Source: CAAGNP01 sp045603545
GTDB lineage: Bacteria; Bacteroidota; Bacteroidia; Bacteroidales; UBA932
Length of the DNA: 60,656 nucleotides
Reading direction: 5' to 3'
NCBI GenBank assembly: GCA_045603545.1
Contig: JAZUMG010000046.1
Location: forward strand, 1 to 60,656
Shown here: in pieces, positions 25,293 to 33,076 of the stretch
How the letters are laid out: each line of letters opens with the position of its first letter
Numbering within the stretch: the stretch's first letter is position 1
Program-made: the position numbers and the translations under genes
The notes under the pieces: model-generated
Told to the model about the DNA's origin: nothing
Databases searched by the model: none
The model's input: only the letters and a program-made list of their open reading frames with translations

Positions 25293-25922
25293 TTATAGGG
25301 ATGTGCGGAATTTAAACACGGTGCTTCCCATACGGATTATGTCTCCGTCTTGTAGATAATGTGGCTCGAGTTCTATATCTTCGTCGTTTACAAAAGTTCC
25401 ATGTGATGACTGGCTATCAGTTAATGAATATTTGTTTGCGCGGAATAGAAGAACAGCATGTTTCCCAGACATCCGACCATCATTGACGGTGATACTGCAA
25501 TCTGCGTCACGACCAATTACATTTCTGCCTTCGTATAATTTGAAGTCAACTCCCAGTTTATCAAAAGAATATGTTACAAGCCAGCCTACTAATTTTCGCC
25601 CATATTGAGGCCTTTTTTCATTTGACTGTGACTGGTCAGAAGAGTCAGTGTCTTCATCCCCAAAAACTGTTCGGCTATAACCTGCGCCTGGATTTTGTTT
25701 TCTTCCGACAACAGTTTCCTGCCCGTCATTGATTATTGTTTTTGTCCCGAAATTAGAATTGCCACCCCCCATCGTTTCTGTCGGCTGCTCGTCTCCACCG
25801 CCAACAAAAGCTTCTGTTTTTAATGATGTTGCATTTCCTGCATGATTGTCGGACTTGCAATAAGGGCAAAATGCTCCTTGATAATAATGTCCATTGGGAC
25901 ACTGCTTGAATTCTCCCTGCAT
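25293..25922 (-). CDS. Zinc-ribbon plus FHA protein with repeated Thr motifs (first gene of the operon)
   Basis: 209 residues, soluble. A zinc ribbon CPNGHYYQGAFCPYC (about 8-22), a flexible middle with repeated candidate phospho-acceptor sites (PTETMGG, TKTIIND, QETVVGR, SRTVFGD at about 48-87), then a C-terminal FHA (about 115-209: VIGRDADC, SGKHAVL, SSHGTFVN). The layout is like GarA/OdhI proteins, in which a kinase phosphorylates an N-terminal Thr that the FHA can bind. It lies about 60 bases downstream of a structured RNA leader. Confidence 0.85.
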   Translation of the reverse strand: MQGEFKQCPNGHYYQGAFCPYCKSDNHAGNATSLKTEAFVGGGDEQPTETMGGGNSNFGTKTIINDGQETVVGRKQNPGAGYSRTVFGDEDTDSSDQSQSNEKRPQYGRKLVGWLVTYSFDKLGVDFKLYEGRNVIGRDADCSITVNDGRMSGKHAVLLFRANKYSLTDSQSSHGTFVNDEDIELEPHYLQDGDIIRMGSTVFKFRTSL

Positions 25923-25982
25923 AATAATTGATAGGTATTAACCATTTATATGCCCGGCAACTGCCCCAATCCGAACGGATAT

Positions 25983-26312
25983 AAAAAAGACGTGGGAGTT
26001 TTACTCTTGCTCATCCCAAGTACAGGCCTTGGCTGCCTTCACAAAAGGATAAGCAACGTAGCTAGCCCACGTCAGGGATGATATACAGTAATCTCCACGC
26101 CTAGAAAATGGCGTAGATAACCGAATCGTCATCACCAGTGGACGCTCCCGTTGCGTTATCTTCTTTTGTGAATAAAACTGCCAAGTTTGTACTTAGAAGA
26201 TAAACGACAGTAACGTCTTATGTCTTTTGCCCACCCAACCCTGCAACCAGTTCCCAGAGCTATTCCAATTGAATTGAACAATTCCGAAAAAAATGGATGC
26301 TGGGCTAGCTAA
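25983..26312 (-). ncRNA. Structured leader RNA, copy A, upstream of the FHA-kinase operon
   Basis: Homologous to copy B (57086-57363). Helices that can be drawn in both, in plus coordinates for A: P1 26212-26217/26141-26146; P2 26195-26203/26156-26164 (9 bp); P3 26110-26114/26097-26101; terminator stem 26066-26073/25989-25996 with a U-tract from 25983-25988; inner stem 26047-26056/26007-26016, complete only as minus-strand RNA because it needs a U-G pair. A long-range 10-bp pairing joins 26302-26311 to 26059-26068, overlapping the terminator stem by three bases. The FHA operon starts 60 bases downstream. Family unknown; it could be an attenuator leader or a free small RNA. Confidence 0.72.
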
Positions 26313-26319
26313 GTCAATG

Positions 26320-26351
26320 CAAGTTTACGAAAAGTTTTCTGATTTGACAAA
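26320..26351 (-). promoter_or_regulatory. Candidate promoter of leader RNA A
   Basis: On the minus strand: TTTG (26348-26351), 20 bases, then TAAACTTG (26320-26327), one mismatch from TAnnTTTG. It would start transcription at about 26312, just before the long-range pairing segment. The remaining 26352-26450 holds nothing I can assign. Confidence 0.45.
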
Positions 26352-26450
26352 CAAATGTGTTCGGAATTATGAAATACTGCAAATTACTCACGGATTGTAA
26401 TATACATCCTGATACATGAAGCTGAAATATGGAGGTTGTATTCGGGATAT

Positions 26451-26719
26451 CACCGCCAAAAGCCTCAGAAAATTCTGGGGCTTTTCTTTTTTTACTCCAC
26501 TTCTCTCAAATCAAGCAGGACTTGAACCTGCGAGTTCAAGTCCTGTCCGCACCACACATGCAAGAAATCCGGCAAAAACTCGTGTGACGGTGTTATTTTG
26601 GGCAGTAATCGGCCTGCTTTGGGGACACACCTACAAGAAATCCAGCAAAAACTCGTGGGTGTGTGGCGAAAGGTATCATTATAGGATTAACTCAGCATTA
26701 TCCCTGATGCCAGCAGCAC
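26451..26719. repeat. Right direct repeat flanking the FHA-kinase island
   Basis: 269-base copy of 13755-14244. It contains the last 8 bases of tRNA-Asp with no tRNA body, a copy of its terminator, the tRNA-like inverted repeat (perfect here, 26516-26545), one full and one partial 73-base unit, and the 3' end of the intact yjbR gene. Confidence 0.9.
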
Positions 26720-27077
26720 TGACAATATCCAATAACTCCCGGCTTAGTGTTTTTGGGGTTACATTGTTCCGGATAACAAGCATATAGGAATGTACAATCT
26801 CCCTTTTTATGACATCCGGAGGGAGAAGTGTGACAAGAAGGTCGTTCCAATGCTTTTTATTGAGATGATATGCTGGAGTCACTGCAGAGAATTCATCACG
26901 TAGCTGAATAGCCCTATCAGGATGACATTTCACAGCGATATACTCCAATCTGGATAGTATACAGCAGCAAAACATCCTCCCCCCTATCTTATAAACTACT
27001 GCATCGTCCCCGAAAGGCTGGCACTCCTCCACAAGCGGAAGAGACAACAGAAACTCCCTTACTTCCATTATATCCAT
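26679..27077 (-). CDS. MmcQ/YjbR family protein
   Basis: 132 residues, MmcQ/YjbR fold (double-wing, putative DNA-binding). Typical order: VREFLLSLPLVEECQPFG, then VYKIGGRMFCCCI, AVKCHPDRAIQLRDEF, YHLNKKHWNDL and a SYMLVIRNN end. Biochemical role unknown. The last ~13 codons lie inside the right direct repeat and are duplicated at about 14204-14244. An alternative start three codons inside (27068) is possible. Confidence 0.88.
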   Translation of the reverse strand: MDIMEVREFLLSLPLVEECQPFGDDAVVYKIGGRMFCCCILSRLEYIAVKCHPDRAIQLRDEFSAVTPAYHLNKKHWNDLLVTLLPPDVIKREIVHSYMLVIRNNVTPKTLSRELLDIVSAAGIRDNAELIL

Positions 27078-27116
27078 ACCACAAATTTAATTATTGTTAG
27101 TGAATTATAGATTAAT

Positions 27117-27124
27117 TACATTTG
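27117..27124 (+). promoter_or_regulatory. Bacteroidetes -7 box for the glycosyltransferase gene
   Basis: TACATTTG matches TAnnTTTG and lies 19 bases before the ATG at 27144. Confidence 0.6.
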
Positions 27125-27143
27125 TATTACCAAACAACAAGTC

Positions 27144-28163
27144 ATGATCGAAGCCAAACATACACCACTATTCTCCATCATCATACCTGTCTATAACAGA
27201 CCACAGGAGGTCCAGGAGCTCCTCGAGAGCCTTACACACCAGACATCCCACGACTTTGAAGTGGTGATAGTGGAGGATGGCTCACAGCCTGACCTCAGAT
27301 GTGACAAAGTGATCAACAGCTATGCAAACCGCCTTGACATTTCGTACTATGAAAAGGAGAACGGCGGCCCTGCAGCAGCCCGTAATTTCGGAGCGGCTAA
27401 AGCACAGGGCAAATGGCTTGTTTTCTTTGATTCAGATTGCCTTATTCCGGAGCAATACATTGCCAATGCGACAAAAGAGCTCCAGGACCACGACTGTCAG
27501 CTTTTCGGCGGTGCTGACCGCTCCCATCCATCATTTACTCCGCTCCAGAAAGCCATCGACTATTCGATGACCTCCATCCTCACTACGGGTGGCATCAGGG
27601 GGAACAAAAAAAGTGCAGACAAATTCTACCCACGCACCTTCAATATGGGTATCAGGAAAGAGGTTTTCGACCAGATCGGAGGTTTCTCCAATATGCGGTT
27701 TGGTGAAGATGTAGATTTCAGTTACAAGGTAAAGGAGGGTGGCTATGATAGCCGTTTGTTCCACGAAAACTGGGTATACCACAAACGCCGCAATACTTTC
27801 CGGACATTCTTCAAGCAGGTATTCAATTCCGGGATTGCGCGCATCCATCTTACCAGAAGACATCCCGGGACCCTCAAGCTTGTCCACCTTCTCCCTTCTG
27901 CTTTTGTCCTTGGCTCACTGTTTCTCATTGCGGTAGCACTCACTGTTTGCCCTTGGGCAATAACCCCACTCCTGCTTCTGGCAATGATACTATGGGGAGA
28001 TGCCACCTGCAGGACACGCTCCCTACGCACAGGGGCACTTGCAGTAGCCGCATCATTCACTCAACTGACAGGTTACGGAAGCGGACTTATCGCAGGTTGG
28101 TGGAATATATGCATCCGCGGACGCCACGATTGGGCCGCATTCACCAAGAATTTCTACAGGTAG
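27144..28163 (+). CDS. Family 2 glycosyltransferase, membrane-anchored
   Basis: 339 residues. GT-A fold: SIIIPVYNRPQEVQELLESL, VVIVEDGSQ, GPAAARNFGA and VFFDSDCLIP with the metal-binding DxD-type motif (about residues 93-97), then RFGEDVDFSYKV (the ED acid-base region). Two hydrophobic segments near the C-terminus (about 245-290) anchor it in the membrane. It transfers a sugar from a nucleotide donor to a lipid or glycan acceptor, identity unknown. Its stop lies one base from the end of the convergent ABC transporter gene. Confidence 0.9.
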   Translation: MIEAKHTPLFSIIIPVYNRPQEVQELLESLTHQTSHDFEVVIVEDGSQPDLRCDKVINSYANRLDISYYEKENGGPAAARNFGAAKAQGKWLVFFDSDCLIPEQYIANATKELQDHDCQLFGGADRSHPSFTPLQKAIDYSMTSILTTGGIRGNKKSADKFYPRTFNMGIRKEVFDQIGGFSNMRFGEDVDFSYKVKEGGYDSRLFHENWVYHKRRNTFRTFFKQVFNSGIARIHLTRRHPGTLKLVHLLPSAFVLGSLFLIAVALTVCPWAITPLLLLAMILWGDATCRTRSLRTGALAVAASFTQLTGYGSGLIAGWWNICIRGRHDWAAFTKNFYR

Positions 28164-28164
28164 A

Positions 28165-28920
28165 TCACTTGCTCTTCACCGCCCCGGAAACGGGATCAAA
28201 ATAGACCTTGCTGCTGCTGAAAAGCCTTTCTATATGGCCACTATGCACCATTTCATCCACTGGCAAATGGTGCAGCGAAGGTGTATCTATAAGTGCAATA
28301 GTATCACATAGCGATATCGCTATGTCAAGTTCGTGAGTAGAGAAAAGTATGCATTTTCCCTCATTATGAGCCAAATCCGCCAACAGCGAACAGAGTTCAT
28401 ATCTGTTGGGCATATCGAGGAAAGATGTGGGCTCATCAAGCAATATCACAGGGGTCTGCTGCGCAAGGGCTCTGGCAATCATCACCCTTTGGCACTCTCC
28501 ATCAGACATCTGGTCAAGTGTCCTCTCCGCGTATGACTCCATCCCCACCAGAGAGAGCGACCGCATCACTATCTCCTCATCCGCAGGCTGAAGTTTTCCT
28601 ATCCAATTGGTATATGGTGCTCTGCCTAATGCCACAACAGATTTACAAGTAAAATTAGGGACCCTTACCCTCTCTGTATTCACAAAGGCCACCATCTGGG
28701 AAAGTTCCTGCGGTGCCATTTGCACCAGATTTCTCCCTCCGAGGAATACATCACCCCCTTTCAGTTCTCCAAGTCCTGTTATCCCCCTCATCAATGTGGA
28801 TTTACCTGTTCCATTTCTTCCTACCAGCGCCACCAGCTTCCCTGCCTCAAATCTGGCAGAGATTCCATCAAGGAGGAGCCTTTCCCCATAACCTACCGAT
28901 AGTTTTTCGAGTCTGATCAT
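28165..28920 (-). CDS. ABC transporter ATP-binding protein, iron-siderophore/cobalamin type
   Basis: 251 residues, FecE/BtuD/FhuC family. Walker A GRNGTGKSTL (about 34-43), Q-loop region VAFVNTER, signature MSDGECQRVMIA, Walker B VILLDEPTSFLD, and the switch His in FSTHELD. It powers import of a metal chelate or corrinoid with the permease and binding protein encoded just upstream. Last gene of an eight-gene operon that begins with ackA. Confidence 0.93.
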   Translation of the reverse strand: MIRLEKLSVGYGERLLLDGISARFEAGKLVALVGRNGTGKSTLMRGITGLGELKGGDVFLGGRNLVQMAPQELSQMVAFVNTERVRVPNFTCKSVVALGRAPYTNWIGKLQPADEEIVMRSLSLVGMESYAERTLDQMSDGECQRVMIARALAQQTPVILLDEPTSFLDMPNRYELCSLLADLAHNEGKCILFSTHELDIAISLCDTIALIDTPSLHHLPVDEMVHSGHIERLFSSSKVYFDPVSGAVKSK

Positions 28921-28928
28921 ATCCGCTT

Positions 28929-29930
28929 CTATTTGTTTTTAATCACTACCCATATCACAATCGGTATACCCAAAAGTGCTGTGATAGTATTGATAGGCAA
29001 AGTCAATAATTTGGAAACAAGGTCGGACACCAGGAGTGCAAAAGCGCCACACAAGGCACTCCCGGGGAGCAATATTCTGTGATCAGATTCATCGAAGAGG
29101 GCTCTGGCCACATGAGGCACAGCCATCCCCACAAATCCGATCGGGCCACAGAATGCTGTAATGGTACCTGCAAGGAGTGTGGTAGCTAGGAAGATCAACT
29201 GTCGGGAGCGACGGATATTGAGCCCCATACTTCTGGCATAGTTCTCTCCAAGAAGGAGTAGATTGAGCGGTTTGATTACCGCAATAGAGCACACCAGTCC
29301 CAAGATTACCGCAGGTAGCAGAAGGGTCAGCTGCGATGAGGTGACATCCCCGAGTGATCCCATCGTCCAGATGACAAACGATTTGAGCGCCTCCTCATTG
29401 CTGAGGTACTGAAGCACCTGCACCATCGCACTTACACCGGACGAGAACATCATACCCAGAATGAGGATGACCATTATATCCTTGATTTTGCGGCTCACCG
29501 CCGCAATAAATAGCAATACTATGGCTGATCCTACCCACGCAGCACCTGCAATACCGATAGCCGTACCGATAGAGTTGGACACCATTCCCAGAATCGGAGC
29601 TCCCAGGATAAAGATGGCGACACCAAGGCTTGCTCCAGAACTGATACCCAGCACATAAGGGCCTGCCAACGGGTTTCTGAAAAGGGTCTGCATCAGAAGA
29701 CCACTCACCGACAAAGATACACCTGCAGCTACTGCCACTATCGCCTTCATAAGACGGATATCCTTTACAATCTTCACTGTGGTAGTATCCACATCCCCCC
29801 CGAAAAGAGCTCTCCAGACATCCGCAAGGGGGATCTTGACAGAGCCTACCGCCACATCGAAGACGAAGAGCAGTAGGACTGCGACCGACAATATGGTAAA
29901 AAGTATGGTACTACGGTTTCTCATCATCAT
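28929..29930 (-). CDS. FecCD-family ABC transporter permease
   Basis: 333 residues, about 9-10 membrane segments. Family hallmarks are AAGVSLSVSGLLMQTLFRNPLAGPYVLGIS (read as two parts, about 68-97), GISSGASLG and CGPIGFVGMAVPHVAR. It forms the channel for a metal-chelate or vitamin B12 class ligand. The start codon touches the stop of the binding-protein gene (coupled translation), and the ATPase gene follows after 8 bases. Confidence 0.92.
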   Translation of the reverse strand: MMMRNRSTILFTILSVAVLLLFVFDVAVGSVKIPLADVWRALFGGDVDTTTVKIVKDIRLMKAIVAVAAGVSLSVSGLLMQTLFRNPLAGPYVLGISSGASLGVAIFILGAPILGMVSNSIGTAIGIAGAAWVGSAIVLLFIAAVSRKIKDIMVILILGMMFSSGVSAMVQVLQYLSNEEALKSFVIWTMGSLGDVTSSQLTLLLPAVILGLVCSIAVIKPLNLLLLGENYARSMGLNIRRSRQLIFLATTLLAGTITAFCGPIGFVGMAVPHVARALFDESDHRILLPGSALCGAFALLVSDLVSKLLTLPINTITALLGIPIVIWVVIKNK

Positions 29931-31072
29931 TATTCAAGTACTCTGTAGTATGTATATTCGACATCTTTCATATGATCGGGATACAGGGCTTTAGCGATAT
30001 CCTGCAATACAAGATCGGGATATACTACCCCTGACTCCCAGTAGTCATTACCACCTCCAGGCGCCCTTCTTCTGTCATTCTTATACAGGCGTCCTGCCTT
30101 TACACAAGGGGCATCTGCAAATCTTGGATATCTGGCACAAAGCTCTTTTCTGGAGTTCACCCCGTCCACATTGATCCACACATCTGCACTATTTATAAGG
30201 ATAGCAGCCTCTTCCATATCGATGGGGAGAGATCTGTTTGTATCATTTTTCTTATAGAGATAATCCCCACCCGCATCGGCAATGAGTCTGGCCATATAGC
30301 TGGTGGTAAATGCCATAAACCAGGTATCTCCGTAGGGGGTATTGATCATAACCTTAGGCTTTTCTACTCCTAAAGCGGAGACCTTCTCCTTTATCTGATG
30401 GTATTTCTCTGGGATTTGTGAGAAGAATCTGATTCCTTCATCCCGTCTTCCCACTATCTCTGAGATGGCCACACTCCACTCAGACTTTCCGAGTGGGTCC
30501 TGTTCCATATATTCACCTATATATATAAATGGTATATCAAGTTCTCTAAGCTTGGTCTCCATCACACTTGCACCATTGACCCCATAGAGAAGGACAATAT
30601 CAGGATTTGCTGCGAGCATAACTTCGAAATTGATATTACCATCATACCCCACATCCCCCACTTTATCCCGATTGTTCACCACATAAGGGTTGGAGACAAA
30701 ATCTATACCTGAGACACCTGCCACCTTCTCCACAGCCCCCAGGACATCGAGCATGGCTACGTGGGTGGAGGACATACATACCACTCTGGCTGCACTGTCC
30801 CTTATAACCTGACCTGAGAATCCTGCAGGTACTTTCTCCCCGCCACGGGCAATAAAAAGGTCGCTCGACACATTTTCAGCCCCCTGCCAGGGGTTTGTCA
30901 CCCTAAGAATAGTACTCTCCATCCCCTCTGCACCCAAAATGGAGAAACCCTCTGCATATTGGGGTAAATACACCTCCTTATTGAAATTATCAAGTGAACC
31001 GGAGCCGTTTTGACAAGAGAGGGTTCCAATGATTGAGAGCAGAATAAAAGAAAAATAAATCAGACGTTTCAT
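29930..31072 (-). CDS. ABC transporter substrate-binding lipoprotein (BtuF/FepB type)
   Basis: 380 residues from the ATG at 31072 (an in-frame GTG at 31081 is less likely). Lipobox GTLSC at about residue 20. Class III binding-protein features: RVVCMSSTHVAMLDVLGAVEK and NFEVMLAANPDIVLLYG, then FIYIGEYMEQDPLGKSEW and a C-terminal lobe with WINVDGVNS. The ligand is not identifiable; iron chelates or corrinoids are the usual choices. I see no cobalamin riboswitch near the operon start. Confidence 0.9.
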   Translation of the reverse strand: MKRLIYFSFILLSIIGTLSCQNGSGSLDNFNKEVYLPQYAEGFSILGAEGMESTILRVTNPWQGAENVSSDLFIARGGEKVPAGFSGQVIRDSAARVVCMSSTHVAMLDVLGAVEKVAGVSGIDFVSNPYVVNNRDKVGDVGYDGNINFEVMLAANPDIVLLYGVNGASVMETKLRELDIPFIYIGEYMEQDPLGKSEWSVAISEIVGRRDEGIRFFSQIPEKYHQIKEKVSALGVEKPKVMINTPYGDTWFMAFTTSYMARLIADAGGDYLYKKNDTNRSLPIDMEEAAILINSADVWINVDGVNSRKELCARYPRFADAPCVKAGRLYKNDRRRAPGGGNDYWESGVVYPDLVLQDIAKALYPDHMKDVEYTYYRVLE

Positions 31073-31081
31073 TATTTCCAC

Positions 31082-31717
31082 CTATTCTGAGTAAAGGTTC
31101 CGGATTACATCCTCTATGATATCCACGGTCTTCCCGACACCCAGTACAGATGTATTCAGACACATATCATAGGATGAGGCTGCTCCCCATTGCTTATAAG
31201 TGTAATAATTGTAATATTCAGAGCGGCGCTTCTCACTCTGCTGGATATATGCTTCTGCCTCCCTCTCTGTAAGGTTATGAACCTTGGAGATACGGGCTAT
31301 CTTGTCCTCCATATTGGCAGCAATGAAGACAGTAAACACATTCTCCTGATCCCTGAGTATATAGTCAGCACATCTTCCTACAAAAACTGAAGAATGTAGT
31401 GATGCAAGATTTCTTATCACCTCACTCTGGATGGAGAAGAGTTCTTCATTGCATAGAAATCCCCCCTGTGGAAACATGCCGCCATGAATGGAAAAACCAA
31501 GACCAAAGAAGCCTCCAGCAATTTTGATTTTGGTCTTCTCATCAGCCTTCTCGAAGAGTTCCGGTGCTATACCACTCTCCTTGGATGCGTGATAAATCAG
31601 CTCCCTGTCATAAAATGAAGCATCAAGTCTTTTAGCAAGTGTAGCAGCTACATCCTTTCCACCACTACCGAGTTCCCTGCCTATGCAGAGAGAAAAATGT
31701 TTAAGCGGTCTGTTCAT
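31082..31717 (-). CDS. Cytidylate kinase-like family protein
   Basis: 211 residues, cytidylate kinase-like (AAA_26 type) P-loop protein. The nucleotide-binding loop is GRELGSGGKDVAATLAKRL (about 13-31), with FYDRELIYHAS and a VFVGRCADYIL strand, then a FTVFIAANMEDKIARI lid-like part. True CMP kinases are paralogues; the substrate here is unknown. It overlaps the MATE gene by 17 bases and is followed 9 bases later by the binding-protein gene. Confidence 0.82.
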   Translation of the reverse strand: MNRPLKHFSLCIGRELGSGGKDVAATLAKRLDASFYDRELIYHASKESGIAPELFEKADEKTKIKIAGGFFGLGFSIHGGMFPQGGFLCNEELFSIQSEVIRNLASLHSSVFVGRCADYILRDQENVFTVFIAANMEDKIARISKVHNLTEREAEAYIQQSEKRRSEYYNYYTYKQWGAASSYDMCLNTSVLGVGKTVDIIEDVIRNLYSE

Positions 31718-33053
31718 GGTTGAATGTTTTAAGGAATTGGTACAACAGCAGCGACGCCACTACTGTAGATATAAGATCAGAGATGGCAAAACTCCACCAC
31801 ACACCGCTCTCCCCCATTATAAGAGGTAGGATATAGAGCAATGGGGAAAGGAAGATCAACTGTCTCGACAGTGAGAGGAATATCGATCTTTTCGGTTTGC
31901 CTATACTCTGGAAAAAATTCGAAGTCACAAGGTTTATACCTATCAAAGGGAAGGCTATAACTATTATTCTCACACCTTTTGCCGCTTTCTCTATTAGATC
32001 GGGATCTGATGTGAAAGCAGAAACTACAGTCTTAGGGATAAGCATTCCTACCACAAAACTGGTAGTCATCACCAGCATTCCCCATTTGATGGTCTTGAAG
32101 AGCACCTCCTTGACCCTTTTATACTGGCGTGCACCATAGTTATATCCAGCTATAGGCTGCATACCTTGAGTGAAACCCATTACAATCATCATAAACAGGA
32201 AGACATACCTGTTCACGATACCGTACGCACCTACAGACAAGTCACCTCCGTATTTGAGAAGCTGCCTATTGATAAAAATCACCACAAAGCAAGAGACAGC
32301 ATTCATAAGGAATGGGGCCAAACCTATAGCCAAAGAATCGAGTACTATTTTCTTCCTCAACCGGAAGATACCTTTCTGAAAATGGATAAGTTCGTTCTTA
32401 TCCGAGAAGGTCCTCAACAGCCACAGAAGGGCCACCATCTGAGAGAGCACCGTAGCCCAGGCTGCACCAGCTATCCCCATATCGAATACAAAGATGAAAA
32501 GGGGATCGAGTATACAGTTCAGGACTACTGTGAGGATAGTGGCAGCCATAGCCTGCTTCGGATGGCCGGAAGACCTGAGGAGGGCATTCAGTCCCAGATA
32601 CATATGGGTAATTATATTGCCCGCCAGAATTATCACCATATACTCCTTCGCATATGGCAATGTATTTTCACTCGCTCCAAAGAAATAGAGGATATTGTCC
32701 AGAAACAGCAGGGAGATGAGCGAGAAGAGACCTCCCATTATTAAATTCAAGACTACGACATTACCAAGCACACGCTTGGCATTGTCGTAGTCTTTCTGTC
32801 CTAAAAGTACAGAGGATAGTGTTGATGCCCCGACTCCGATAAGGGAACCGAAAGCCGCAGCCAGATTCATAAACGGGAATGTTATGGCAAACCCGGAGAT
32901 AGCATAGGGGCCCACCCCTTGTCCGATGAAAATGCTGTCTACAATATTGTAGAGTGATGAGGCCGTCATCGCTATAATCGCCGGCACTGCATATTTTCTC
33001 AGGAGCTTGCCGACATTCTCGGTACCAAGCTCGGTAGGTATCCCTTTGCTCAA
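31701..33053 (-). CDS. MATE-family efflux transporter
   Basis: 450 residues, about 12 membrane segments in two MatE halves (PAIIAMTASSLYNIVDSIFI near the start, repeated in degenerate form at about 240). MATE proteins export cationic compounds using Na+ or H+ gradients. The start appears to be TTG (33053): no in-frame ATG lies before the first helix and a stop codon precedes it by 5 codons. It is placed between buk (23-base gap) and the cytidylate-kinase-like gene. Confidence 0.9.
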   Translation of the reverse strand: MSKGIPTELGTENVGKLLRKYAVPAIIAMTASSLYNIVDSIFIGQGVGPYAISGFAITFPFMNLAAAFGSLIGVGASTLSSVLLGQKDYDNAKRVLGNVVVLNLIMGGLFSLISLLFLDNILYFFGASENTLPYAKEYMVIILAGNIITHMYLGLNALLRSSGHPKQAMAATILTVVLNCILDPLFIFVFDMGIAGAAWATVLSQMVALLWLLRTFSDKNELIHFQKGIFRLRKKIVLDSLAIGLAPFLMNAVSCFVVIFINRQLLKYGGDLSVGAYGIVNRYVFLFMMIVMGFTQGMQPIAGYNYGARQYKRVKEVLFKTIKWGMLVMTTSFVVGMLIPKTVVSAFTSDPDLIEKAAKGVRIIVIAFPLIGINLVTSNFFQSIGKPKRSIFLSLSRQLIFLSPLLYILPLIMGESGVWWSFAISDLISTVVASLLLYQFLKTFNHEQTA

Positions 33054-33076
33054 TCTATGAATCCTTTAGACCGTTA

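Larger units (their letters stand above)
14245..26450. mobile_element. Putative integrated genomic island carrying the FHA-kinase operon
   Basis: A 12.2-kb segment bounded by direct repeats (13755-14244 and 26451-26719) that start in the tRNA-Asp 3' end. The left repeat holds a 3' fragment of yjbR and the right repeat holds a 3' fragment of the tRNA, the arrangement expected after a circular molecule recombined at this locus. No integrase or transposase is present inside, so either homologous recombination or loss of the recombinase is implied. Gene content is one long minus-strand operon. Confidence 0.6.

Noticed and set aside
14245..26450. Type VI secretion locus
   Set aside because: STK, PP2C and FHA genes are present but no sheath, baseplate, Hcp, VgrG or ClpV-type genes occur in or near the island.
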